Below are positions 1 to 9,877 of a stretch of DNA of 64,000 bases, piece by piece. A program made the translations under genes and the position numbers. This DNA comes from Pleodorina starrii. Its lineage: Eukaryota; Chlorophyta; Chlorophyceae; Chlamydomonadales; Volvocaceae. Below the pieces are notes generated by a model. That model saw only the letters and a list, made by a program, of their open reading frames with translations. It ran no database searches and had not been told where the DNA came from. The stretch lies in the NCBI GenBank assembly GCA_030267565.1, contig BRXU01000016.1:1180501-1244500 (forward strand). Reading direction: 5' to 3'. Position 1 is the stretch's first letter; every line of letters begins with the position of its first letter.

Positions 1-627
1 TCCAGTCGCGGATTGCACACATGCATTTGAGCCCGTTCCTGGCATGTGCTGGAATGACAAAAGGGGTGGACTGTACAACTGACTTGATTGTCATGACCTA
101 CCGGGGCGGCCGGGGTGGTGTGCAACTCGGCTGTTGATTACTTTTACCAGTCCACAGCACCATGCGCTTCTTATTGGGATGCATCATAAACCAGGCACGG
201 GTTGCACACCATCCCGGCGGCCGGTGTGCTGTGACAATCCAGGCGGGGCTTACAGCCCACCGGCCGCGGCACTGCTGCTGGTGCATTTGTTGCCGCCGCT
301 GCCAGCAGTTGTGCCGCCACCCCCGCCGGTAATCCTCAGGTAATATCCCAGGTAACTGCGTTGCGTTCCCTCACCCCGGGCCATTCTTATCACCGCCCCC
401 GGTGCCGCCACCCCCGTTAGTTGTGCCGCCACCACACCCCCGCCGGGGCAGTGGTGCTGCCATCGCCAGCAGTGGCCCCTGCAGGGCCCCGGCGCCCCCC
501 ACCCAGGCCCCCAACGGCGCCCCTGGACCCCCCGCCGGGCCCCCCTAACTTTTGCATCACCAACTTCGATCCAGAACATGTTGCGTCCGTTTTTGGCCCA
601 TACAGCCCCTGTAGCAGCTGTACGACA
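1..627. other. GC-rich low-complexity intergenic sequence
   Basis: No gene is supported here. The stretch is rich in CCGCC/CCCCGCCGG runs. A word of about 25 bp (around TTGTGCCGCCACC) occurs near 308 and again near 420, which makes several reading frames open by composition alone. The short ORFs start at non-ATG codons or lack splice context and are not called. Confidence 0.5.
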
Positions 628-628
628 G

Positions 629-710
629 TGTAGCTTAGGCTAGGCTATACGAGCCTAAGCTACACCTGCACAAACAACTCGAGTGGCCTTTAGCAACTAA
701 GACTGCTACA
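629..710 (+). repeat. LTR-like 82-bp element related to the TRIM at 8.6 kb
   Basis: The segment starts TGTAGC and ends GCTACA (TG...CA). Its start is a perfect 14-bp hairpin (628-641 paired with 652-665). It contains CTCGAGTGGCCTTTAGC, close to CTCGAGTAGCCTTTGC in the miniature LTR element at 8.6 kb, whose LTR also begins with a TGTAAC/GTTACA hairpin. No partner repeat and no target duplication are visible. A solo LTR of a related family is an inference. Confidence 0.35.
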
Positions 711-1477
711 GCCCCCATACGGTGGACAATACTAGACAGACATACGCACAGGACCATGTCCAGAGTTATATGGCGGTAAAAACCACCGTATGTGACGAGT
801 GCCCTTAAGGGCTGTGTGCTATCATGCACGGGCTGTTAAGGCTTGCGAACACGCACAAAGTGCTCTCGTCCCGAGAAGCGACGGCCATACTCACTTGAAA
901 GAGCAATTTGTGCGAGCTGCTGACACCAGCCAAGTCCTCTCCCGGCCGCTAGCGCCACGATGTTACAGCCAGCCACGACACGCCATGGCCAGGGAGACCA
1001 CGCCAGGCAGCTAGCTCCGAGCTGCTCGCCACCCAGGCCGCCTGAGCATGTGTACCAGCCTATACGTACGTGCAGCCTGCTGTGAGTTGCGATAAACAAC
1101 GGGATACGATTTAGCGTCACACCGTCAACCTTAGCATTGTCAATGCTCTCAATCTAATAATGCAACTCGTTTCTCGTTGCGGTTGATGCTCGTTGAGCAA
1201 GCATTTGTATTTCTATAGGCCAGCACCCCACTTAAGACTTCATTGCATTACAACAAGCGCCATGTGAATGAATGAATGGAGCGGTGTTATGGTTACGAAC
1301 TGCATATAATTATGGTGCAACTTCACTGACGCTATGTGGGCAGAGCTTATAGAACTGGCTGGTGCACTTGCAGAAGCTGAAGTTGGTTGGTTCCAGCTGT
1401 ATTATTGTACTACTGCATGTATGGTTGTATAAGTTTTTGGCTAGTGAAGTTCAAGACGACCGCTTTGAGCCTCTCAA
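711..1477. other. intergenic, no gene recognised
   Basis: Mixed-composition DNA turning AT-rich after about 1130. I see no spliceable coding frame, RNA gene or clear repeat. Confidence 0.5.
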
Positions 1478-1763
1478 ATGACTGGTAGCACATATAATAA
1501 AAGGAAGGACATATTATGACCGGCCGGCTGTTCAGGTATGACTGGTACATAATGACCGATAACCCAGGCATGACTGGCTGGTTATGACTGGCCGGACTTG
1601 ACTGGGCAGTCATAATGTACAAAATGTACGTTATGACTGCAAGCCGGCTGTTATGACTGGGATGTCACATATGACTGGACGTATGACTGGTCATACTGGG
1701 CCAACAGGCCATATGACTGGGATTATGACCGGGTGGTCACTATATGAATGGATTTATGACTGA
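1478..1763 (+). repeat. irregular array of TATGACTGG words
   Basis: About fifteen copies of TATGACTGG or one-base variants lie at roughly 1478, 1514, 1537, 1551, 1569, 1583, 1597, 1632, 1652, 1669, 1682, 1712, 1724, 1743 and 1755, all in the same orientation. Spacing varies from 11 to 35 bp, so this is not a simple tandem repeat. The array ends about 100 bp upstream of the open frame at 1.86 kb. Confidence 0.75.
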
Positions 1764-1861
1764 GCCTTTCCCCGAGTGGTTCACGCTGTCCTCGCCCTCT
1801 CATCTGGCGTTGGAAGAGGAAGACGCAAGGTGAGCGCTGTATATGTTACCAGTTTAAGTTG

Positions 1862-2879
1862 AAGATTTGCCAGCGGCTGGGCGCGATGCTACCAGCTTAC
1901 TCACCAGTTTGTTCAACTTTGGAAACCCGCAGACAACTATCGCCCCAACGCGGCAACACGCCGCTCAGTAATGGGCTTTTCAGCATTTCTGGTCAGTGCG
2001 CATCCCCGATGGCTGCTGGCCTGGCCTTGGCGAGCGGAACAGGCGGCAATGCCACCGTGCGTCCCCAACGGCTCAACAGGCTGTACTTGAAGCCGCTAGC
2101 GTCTGTACAGTCGGCGGCAGTTTGCGCGTCCCTGGACAGCGGCCACGGCGGCGACCCCGCCAGTCCAAACCCAGCTGCTGCTGGTGCAGCCGCTGCCACT
2201 GCTGCTACCACCGCCGGCGGCATTTATGCCAAGGGCAGCAGCCATAGCAGCAGCAGTGGCAGCAGCAACAGAGGCGGCGACAGCAGCAGCGGTGGCGGTG
2301 GTGGAGCAAGCACGCCGGCTGGTAGCTACAGCTGCGCTAGGAGGGGCGGTAGCGGCAGCACACGGCGCAAGCGCCTTGCACCAGTCAACCTCCGCGTCAC
2401 CTCCAGCCCCATGCTGCTGCCGCACGCCGCCGGTTCCATATTTTCTGGAGCCGCCTCCGCCTCCGCCGTCGTAGGTGCGACCACTTCCGTTGTCGGCAGC
2501 GACGCCGCTGAGGAGGCCGGCGATGACCTGCTGAGTGACGAGGGAGAGCCCTCGGTGGCCGCAGCTTCAGACCCAATTTTTTTGGCCGGTCCACGCACCG
2601 CCGGATACCAACCGTCGCCGGCCGCGCCCCCTACCCCCGCAGCCACCACTGCCGTTGCGTTCAGCAGGCAGTCAAGCCCTATGGACGCAGTTGCTGCCAA
2701 GCTGCCCGTGGTGGATCCGGTCGCTCGCCTCGTGTTGATGCGGCCCCTGGAGGCGGCTGCGGATACACCGAAGTACGGTGCTGGCGGCTTTCTGGTGGCC
2801 CCAGGCCACGATGCTGCATGGCCGCCTGCCGATTTGCCGCAGGAGGCCCCGGCACACGTTTTCAGCTGGAGCAGCCTAC
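1862..2879 (+). pseudogene. truncated paralogue exon of the large GAF/membrane protein gene
   Basis: A long open frame (first in-frame ATG at 1886) runs to a GTGAGT donor at 2880; read through, it would stop at 2942-2944. It contains SPMAA followed about 17 residues later by RLNRLYL. The 2,958-aa protein at 35.7-46.8 kb has the same order, SPMAA then RLNRMYL, in exon 7, so the two are probably paralogous. The rest is Ala/Ser/Gly low complexity plus a tail with VDPVARLVLMRPLEAA. No convincing upstream exon, GAF segment or membrane exon is found nearby, and after the donor the DNA becomes AT-rich and repetitive. I therefore read it as a partial or broken copy, although unrecognised flanking exons of a divergent gene cannot be excluded. 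Confidence 0.5.
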
Positions 2880-3130
2880 GTGAGTCTGTCCCTAACTTAA
2901 GCCAGCGCGGCCATCCTTCGAACAAGAGAGAGATGTTTGCGTGAAGGTCACGGCGCCTACGTGAGCAAGTTTGGGCGGGCGGAGATCCCCCATCTCTCGC
3001 GCTGTCGCGCATTCCAGATTTCATCGCTCCAAGCTTTGCGTGCTGTTTGTTGTCTTGTGGAATACACTTCGCAGGTCTGTCCATACTGCAATGGATCCAG
3101 CGTCGTCATGGCTGGTGTTATCTGGTCACA

Positions 3131-3412
3131 ACGAAGTCTATATTTGCCCAAAAAAACGAAGTTCGTAAAGGTCGTTCCGAAACCGTATCACTAAAAACGA
3201 AGTCCGTTATCGTAACTGAAACACAGTTCGTATAAAACGTTTTATGGACTTCGTTCCTCAATTAATAATAACGAAGTTCGTATGTTTATTTGTTTTTATA
3301 GGAGCAGATATGAAGCTCGTATTTGCGTGGTAAATACGTAGTTCGTATATTGCTGGTCCGGTGCGTCCTGTCTTATACGTAGCTCGTTATGTTTCTAAAT
3401 ATGGAGTCCATA
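3131..3412. repeat. array of near-palindromic ACGAAGTTCGTA words
   Basis: Ten copies or variants of ACGAAGTTCGTA occur near 3131, 3156, 3197, 3221, 3245 (inverted), 3271, 3310, 3335, 3375 and 3401. The core ACGAA-G-TTCGT is a dyad with one central base; variants such as TACGTAGTTCGTA and ATGGAGTCCATA change both arms so that the dyad is partly kept. The array lies in AT-rich DNA 250 bp after the truncated exon. Confidence 0.7.
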
Positions 3413-3940
3413 TTATCAGAAATGCTGCATGTAGGAGCCGTTATATGAGGACGACAGATTACGAGCCATATATATAGCAGGAATCAAGAAGCTTAAGCAA
3501 GTAGTAGCAGTAACTTCATGTGTGCCCATAGCCGCTCGCATACATACATAAGTAAGGACATATATCACGATCACTCGCCAAGCACGCACGACACGCTGAC
3601 GCACGCGAGGCGATCAAGCATGGGAAATAAAGCACCGTGGTGCAGGCGTGACTACTACTAGCTAAACCCACCTACATCTATTGCTGAAGCTCATCATCCC
3701 GCCGCCCGTACAACCGTGCGATATCAAAGCATAAGGGCAGCATAGGTTTGCCTCGTGCACGAAACGTACTCACCCGACACACAGTGTCGTCCGTCCCCGA
3801 AACACGCATTCGAAAGACTGAATCTCAACCACTCAAGGCGACCGAAAGCGAGGGAGTACAACCCTAAGAACAGCATCGAGTTGCAGGACGCAGCTTCTGG
3901 CCATCCAGCGGTCCAGTTTACTGCCTCTGCCCTGTGCAGA
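3413..3940. other. intergenic, no gene recognised
   Basis: I see no coding frame with splice context and no RNA gene. It separates the dyad array from the direct-repeat block. Confidence 0.45.
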
Positions 3941-3995
3941 TGTCACGCCCGATTACCGTACTCGCTGGGTTTCACACACTCTGGATACCAGAACT
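3941..3995 (+). repeat. 55-bp direct repeat, copy 1
   Basis: The 55 bp starting TGTCACGCCCGATTACC recur exactly at 4646-4700. Copy 1 abuts the left end of the first 648-bp repeat and copy 2 begins two bases after its right end, so the pair brackets that repeat. Read on the minus strand, the end adjacent to the 648-bp repeat contains TGGTATCCAGAG, resembling an initiator-tRNA primer-binding site with one extra base. Confidence 0.7.
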
Positions 3996-4643
3996 AGAAG
4001 GTTGTGGTATAAAGGTAGGAAGAGAAGGAGGAAAGGTGAAGCAATGGCAGCAGATAGGAATATTCCGCCTGCAGCACCAAAGCTGGAATAACGGAAAGCC
4101 GCCGAAGGAACGCCATCAGGTAGCACCATCAGGCTGACGAACTCGCTGCTCCGTAGCCCAATTCATAGACCGGCCAGTAGTCTGACTACGAAATATGTCA
4201 GGGTTCCGTTACAAACGAGTAGTGGTCCTCGGTACGCGACTTCCGGGTCTCATCGTTCCACGAGAGGCCTGGGCTACATTCGCCCAATGATCCTAATTCC
4301 TCACATGATACTCACTGTCGCGAATCAGGCTACGACTAAGCGTCGAGCAGTCAATCGTGGCGCGAGACGCTGGGACAGCGTCGAAATGACCCTTAAGAAC
4401 CAACAGATCATGACTGCCGTACCAGAAACCAACCACAGGTAAGCAAACCACCAGACTGCCAGGAGATCAACGCAATGGAAATATTCCAACCACAAAACAC
4501 ATCTTCCAAACCAACCACATCTCAAGTATGATGCACATCAGCGACCCACAGACCCATGCGACATTACACCGTAACCTCGCCTTCGACCTCAGACCAGCGC
4601 GCCTGTCCCGCAAATCGAACGAATTCAGCAATCCGTCATGACA
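3996..4643. repeat. 648-bp direct repeat, copy 1 (candidate LTR)
   Basis: It is identical by eye over its whole length to 6216-6863 (constant offset 2,220 bp). The repeat contains a TG...CA span from 4003 to 4643, as an LTR would. Flanking 5-bp target duplications are not seen, so it could be an LTR of a rearranged non-autonomous retroelement or simply a recent segmental duplication. Perfect identity implies a recent event or gene conversion. Confidence 0.7.
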
Positions 4644-6215
4644 GCTGTCACGCCCGATTACCGTACTCGCTGGGTTTCACACACTCTGGATACCAGAACT
4701 CCCCCCCCAGCCGACAGAAACGGCGGAAGGCGCCGTAAGGGCGGCTGACACACCAGAACAAGGAAACTGCCTGACTAACGCTAACCTACTGCCAGTCACT
4801 AAGCAATAGCAACGCAACACCGACATTGGCAAAACGCCAGGCTCACGACAAAGCACGCCAGAAACAACTGCCCCAGACAAATCAATCTCCGCACAGCTCA
4901 CCCAGACCGAGAAAAGGTACCTATCTAGAAAGGAAAACCCTGAAGCGCAGACCGGCAAAGCAGAAACAGAGCACCGCCAAGGCAACGAAGGAGACAAACT
5001 ACACCCAGTGCACAGGCTCAACAGGCCTGCACCGGGCAAAAGAAAGGCTGCGGGCTGGACCTACTCACATGGCATGCAACAGGTGAACACGGCCGACTGC
5101 TAGGATAGGCTAGCACTCCCTTGGGCCGCCCTCGCCAGCCAGGACTCTCTTCCTGAGGCTCATGCACCAACCAACGGACGTAGCGGAACTCAGCGGCACA
5201 CCATGAACGGAACACAGTCAATAGGCTCAGGACTAAGGACTTTTGAGCCATTGCATTCCGTAAACATAATCCAATCCAGGAACTCCTCGGCCCTGCACGT
5301 GTGACTCTCGAAGTCGCTTGCACGGCAATCTGCATATCCCCTGGAAAACCCTGGCCCTGGTAAAACACTATTCAACAGAACATCCCTCGGAAATCCCCTG
5401 GAGAACCCTTGTCCAGCACGGCTGGCAGAAACGGTGCACTAGAATGACACGTCTGGGCAGTGAAACACGGCGCACGTGCGCGGCCGGAATAAAGCCATTC
5501 CCGGAAAGCGCCACATACAAAAGAAGACCGCCCTATCAGAGGACCAGATGTCTGCGCCTGGAATGCCGCACTCGGGGGAAAACCCTGGCTAGCACGCCCC
5601 CCCTGGGTATCAAGGCCGTACACAAGGGGCCGCCGGTTGTCAAAGCTCTTCACGCTGCCGGCTTGCTAAAAGTCAAACCCGTCGGCTATCACGCATTATG
5701 CCGTAAGGAGCCGGCACACATCGCAAGCTACTGACCGCCGCTTATCTGCGGGCACGGGCAGGCTCTCCGTTCGGCCCCCGTCCCTTGGCTCACCCTCGCG
5801 CTGGTGGCTCGGCGCGCGCTGCTAAATCATGCCAAACAGGACCCCACCTGTGTAACCTCCTAATTAAGGCTATAATAACGCTGCCCGGTGACCTGCAACC
5901 TTCCCGCAAAGTAACTCGCAAGCGACGGACAACCCTATCGATGGCCGGCGGGTACACGACAAGGAGCCGGACGCGTTTCGCGCTCGTTAACCCACTCAAA
6001 GGCATCCAGATCATGCATCGGTCTTCACAAAGGGTACTCGATCTCCCTTCCAAACGCTCAGGTCTCGGCGGGCATCACGATGAACATCACAGGCCGGCAC
6101 TCGATCATATTCGCCGGCATCTTCAAGACATTATCATCAATTAATAGCTCCATCGCGTAATCACCAAGCGGTCTCGTAGCTCGATCCTGGCTGAAGCCAG
6201 GCATGGTCTCGTGTC
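4644..6215. other. 1.57-kb segment between the 648-bp repeats
   Basis: It begins with the second 55-bp repeat (4646-4700). The only notable frame is a basic Lys/Arg/Gln/Thr-rich stretch around 4826-5084 on the plus strand, with no recognisable gag, RT or integrase motif. If the flanking repeats are LTRs, this would be the interior of a non-autonomous element. Confidence 0.4.
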
Positions 6216-6863
6216 AGAAGGTTGTGGTATAAAGGTAGGAAGAGAAGGAGGAAAGGTGAAGCAATGGCAGCAGATAGGAATATTCCGCCTGCAGCACCAA
6301 AGCTGGAATAACGGAAAGCCGCCGAAGGAACGCCATCAGGTAGCACCATCAGGCTGACGAACTCGCTGCTCCGTAGCCCAATTCATAGACCGGCCAGTAG
6401 TCTGACTACGAAATATGTCAGGGTTCCGTTACAAACGAGTAGTGGTCCTCGGTACGCGACTTCCGGGTCTCATCGTTCCACGAGAGGCCTGGGCTACATT
6501 CGCCCAATGATCCTAATTCCTCACATGATACTCACTGTCGCGAATCAGGCTACGACTAAGCGTCGAGCAGTCAATCGTGGCGCGAGACGCTGGGACAGCG
6601 TCGAAATGACCCTTAAGAACCAACAGATCATGACTGCCGTACCAGAAACCAACCACAGGTAAGCAAACCACCAGACTGCCAGGAGATCAACGCAATGGAA
6701 ATATTCCAACCACAAAACACATCTTCCAAACCAACCACATCTCAAGTATGATGCACATCAGCGACCCACAGACCCATGCGACATTACACCGTAACCTCGC
6801 CTTCGACCTCAGACCAGCGCGCCTGTCCCGCAAATCGAACGAATTCAGCAATCCGTCATGACA
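6216..6863. repeat. 648-bp direct repeat, copy 2 (candidate LTR)
   Basis: This is the exact second copy of 3996-4643. The left neighbour reads GTGTC and the right neighbour CAGAG, so no target duplication is evident. Any ORF inside is duplicated by descent, not as a gene pair. Confidence 0.7.
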
Positions 6864-7420
6864 CAGAGTCATTCCGCTCACAACAGCACTGCACTGCCTA
6901 CGCGCAGGACAGGCACACATGACGCGCTGCCGCACGCACACGAAAGGCTGAACTAGGGGCGCGCAAGGAGGCCAAACGGGTCTTTGCGCGGAATAGCATT
7001 CGGCAACCCTAAGGAGACACGATATATGCCAGTCGTCGCTTACTATGAAGAGCTATCTTAAAACGACCTATGTACGGGTCTCAAGCACATCCCGCCCGCC
7101 CTAAGCGCAATCGTGCACCGTAAATGGTAAAAGCTGGACACTGGCAGTCGCACAGGATACGGATTGCCGCTCGCCACGAACGCTGCTGAACGCGCCACGA
7201 AACGCTGCCGCACGCACATAAAGGCTAAACCAGAGATAAACAGACCGACTGCGCTTTAGCTCACCTCGCCCGCATGAAGCGCAACCGTGCAAAGTATTTG
7301 GTATAACCTAGGGGGGTAAGCAAAGACGGCCAGTCGCACGGCATGGACGTCACTTCCCGTACATCACCCGTACACCAACAAATAGAGGGCTGATACATGT
7401 AAGGCGTTTGGGATTGTGCT
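6864..7420. repeat. decayed tandem duplication of about 175 bp
   Basis: Two related blocks can be aligned: GCTGCCGCACGCACACGAAAGGCT near 6925 with GCTGCCGCACGCACATAAAGGCT near 7205, and CCCTAAGCGCAATCGTGCA near 7099 with a similar string near 7275. No gene is recognised. Confidence 0.4.
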
Positions 7421-7423
7421 CTG

Positions 7424-7929
<506 letters not shown>

Positions 7930-8349
7930 GCCGGGCAAAAACCTGCACTGTCTGCACTGTCAACCGCCAAGTTCCAGACACCGGTACTCCTGTTAACCAC
8001 GCACACCGCCCGACCGCCCACCACGCCCTCGCGCCGTGCCCCTGCTGCTTCTCACAGACCAACGCCGCCCGATCACACCGCCCGCACCAACCAGCCCGCC
8101 CGAACCGCCAGCGCCTGCACCACCGGCGCCCGAACCGCCAGCGCCCGAGTTACCCCCTCCACGCCGGGCGACTGCGGTGCCTCCTTGCTGCTCACTGTTG
8201 TCGCTGCTGCTGCTGCTGGACGCGTCGCTGGTGTCGGCCACCATGTCGGAGGGCTCCTCCTCGCAGGTTTCCTCCTCGTCGCTCAGCGAGCCCTCCTCCC
8301 CGCTCTCATCCCCACCACACTCCCCGCTACCCTCCCCGCAAGGGCCAGA

Positions 8350-9160
8350 GCGAGTGGCCTGCTCTATCTGCCTTCTGGGCTTTCGCCAGGAGCATGCGGG
8401 CCTCCTTGACTTTGGCCTCACTCGCCAAGCTCCTCACGGAAGCCGGATGGAAGGTCCGCTACACAACGCAGGAAGCCATCAGCCTCGGCTTTGCGGGCAC
8501 CATCAGGAAGGACCTACGCCCTCTACTCCACACCCTAGGCACGGGCAGCAAGGAAGCCCGAACCTGCTGCAATGAACTCCATGACCATGCGGTTAGAACA
8601 CTCAACACTATCGTTATAACCCGCAGGCTGTAACGCCGAGGTTACAGGTGCCGTACAATCGGCGAGCATAAAGCCTAAGAAAGGCGTCGCACAGCATCTC
8701 GAGTAGCCTTTGCTCCGCCCAAGCACTACATTGGTATCGAGACCAGTACTGTCGTACAGTCTCTCAGAGGTCGTCAGTTCGATCCCTGGTTCTCGCGGAA
8801 AGGCTTCCACTCCAGAAAACCTTGCAAATTAAGGCTAGAGGCATGTATGCCGCGGCATGACCTGACTTGGGAAGTTGTCCACCCCAATGCCGAAGACCTG
8901 GCTAAGACCCCAGGCATGCAAAGGTGGTGAAAGGCGGAGTGGACTGTGCACAGACACTGCGAGGACGCAGTGAGGACCGAGGACGTTCCCTTCAGAGGGG
9001 GGGGAATGTAACGCCGAGGTTACAGGTGCCGTACAATCGGCGAGCATAAAGCCTAAGAAAGGCGTCGCACAGCATCTCGAGTAGCCTTTGCTCCGCCCAA
9101 GCACTACACAGGCAAATGGAACGTAACCCCCACGCGGAACCGCAACCGGCTGGCACATAA
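8350..9160 (+). pseudogene. C-terminal tail of a reverse-transcriptase-type retroelement ORF, split by a TRIM
   Basis: From about 8350 one frame reads a coherent protein tail with SLAKLLTEAGWKVRY, KDLRPLLHTLG, ELHDHAVRTLNTIVITRR. This pattern resembles the C-termini of algal non-LTR retroelement polyproteins as I recall them; the family assignment is tentative. At 8629 the miniature LTR element interrupts the frame. Without the insert and one copy of its 5-bp target duplication, the frame continues ITRR-QMERNPHAEPQPAGT and stops at 9158-9160. The remnant is therefore older than the TRIM. No 5' part of the ORF is present. Confidence 0.5.
8624..9113 (+). mobile_element. terminal-repeat retrotransposon in miniature (TRIM), complete
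   Basis: Two identical 102-bp LTRs (8629-8730 and 9007-9108) start TGTAAC and end CTACA. Immediately inside the left LTR is TTGGTATCGAGACC, a primer-binding site like that for initiator tRNA-Met. Immediately before the right LTR is a polypurine tract, AGAGGGGGGGGAA (about 8994-9006). The insert is flanked by the 5-bp target duplication CAGGC (8624-8628 and 9109-9113). The 276-bp interior has no ORF of note but carries a tRNA T-arm-like string GTTCGATCCC at 8777. Identical LTRs mean recent insertion; RT and integrase must come from elsewhere. Confidence 0.93.
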
Positions 9161-9282
9161 CCAACGACAGACCAATCTGAAGTTCCTTGCGGTGGTGGTG
9201 GTGGGACTGGGACCGGGGAAACCCGTCACCCCACCCCCTCTGCTCCCATAACCCACGCCTCGGCTACCGGCCGGGCGTATCA

Positions 9283-9324
9283 TTATTATAATAATAATAA
9301 TAATAATAATAACAATTATTATTA

Positions 9325-9398
<74 letters not shown>
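9283..9398. repeat. (TAA)n/(ATT)n inverted microsatellite
   Basis: A run of TAA triplets (about 9288-9312) switches to ATT triplets (about 9315-9396), so the two halves are complementary and can pair. Confidence 0.95.
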
Positions 9399-9401
9399 TC
9401 C

Positions 9402-9780
9402 CTCGCAAATGTTTAAAGTTTCAAAGAACACCCACAGCATCTCGCAAAATTTTCTCGCAAATATAAATTATTCCAATCGGTCGTTTTGCAGCCCTTGAAG
9501 CTGCTTTGGGGTACCGGTAAAAGGGCGGGACTGAGAATCCTGGAAACGGCAGGAAACTGTTTCGATGGGCCAGCGCTTCACGCCCGGAACCTTGGTGCGC
9601 ACTGGAGTTGAGCTGACGACAAGGTGCAATCTCGCAATCTTTTATATACAGCTTACGAGCTCGCAAATCCCAAAAGTTTAGAAATAAATTCTGACCGGCG
9701 CCTCGCAAACAAACTAATTGCGTTTTCATATCCAGTTTTTTAAATGTTTTCTGGCCTCGCAAAATAACCGCGTCGCAAAA
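9402..9780 (+). repeat. irregular array of CTCGCAAA words
   Basis: CTCGCAAA or a near match occurs at about 9402, 9440, 9453, 9630, 9660, 9704, 9754 and 9772, same orientation, in otherwise AT-rich DNA. The array sits 100-475 bp beyond the stop codon of the minus-strand gene ending at 9878. Confidence 0.65.
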
Positions 9781-9877
9781 CAATCATGGCAGTGCAGTAT
9801 ATGATATATGCATGCATGCGCGCGCGGCACATGGAAGGCTACATCCAAACAGCAGCTACTCCGTCCACATTCGGTTG

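Noticed and set aside
3265..3285. loxP-like site (ATAACGAAGTTCGTAT)
   Set aside because: Only the arm word is similar; no 8-bp spacer with a second arm, and it is one of ten related dyads.
8036..8575. 179-aa Pro/Ser-rich plus ORF and its acidic minus counterpart (7993-8421)
   Set aside because: Low complexity in both strands; neither has splice context, and the third frame carries the retroelement tail.
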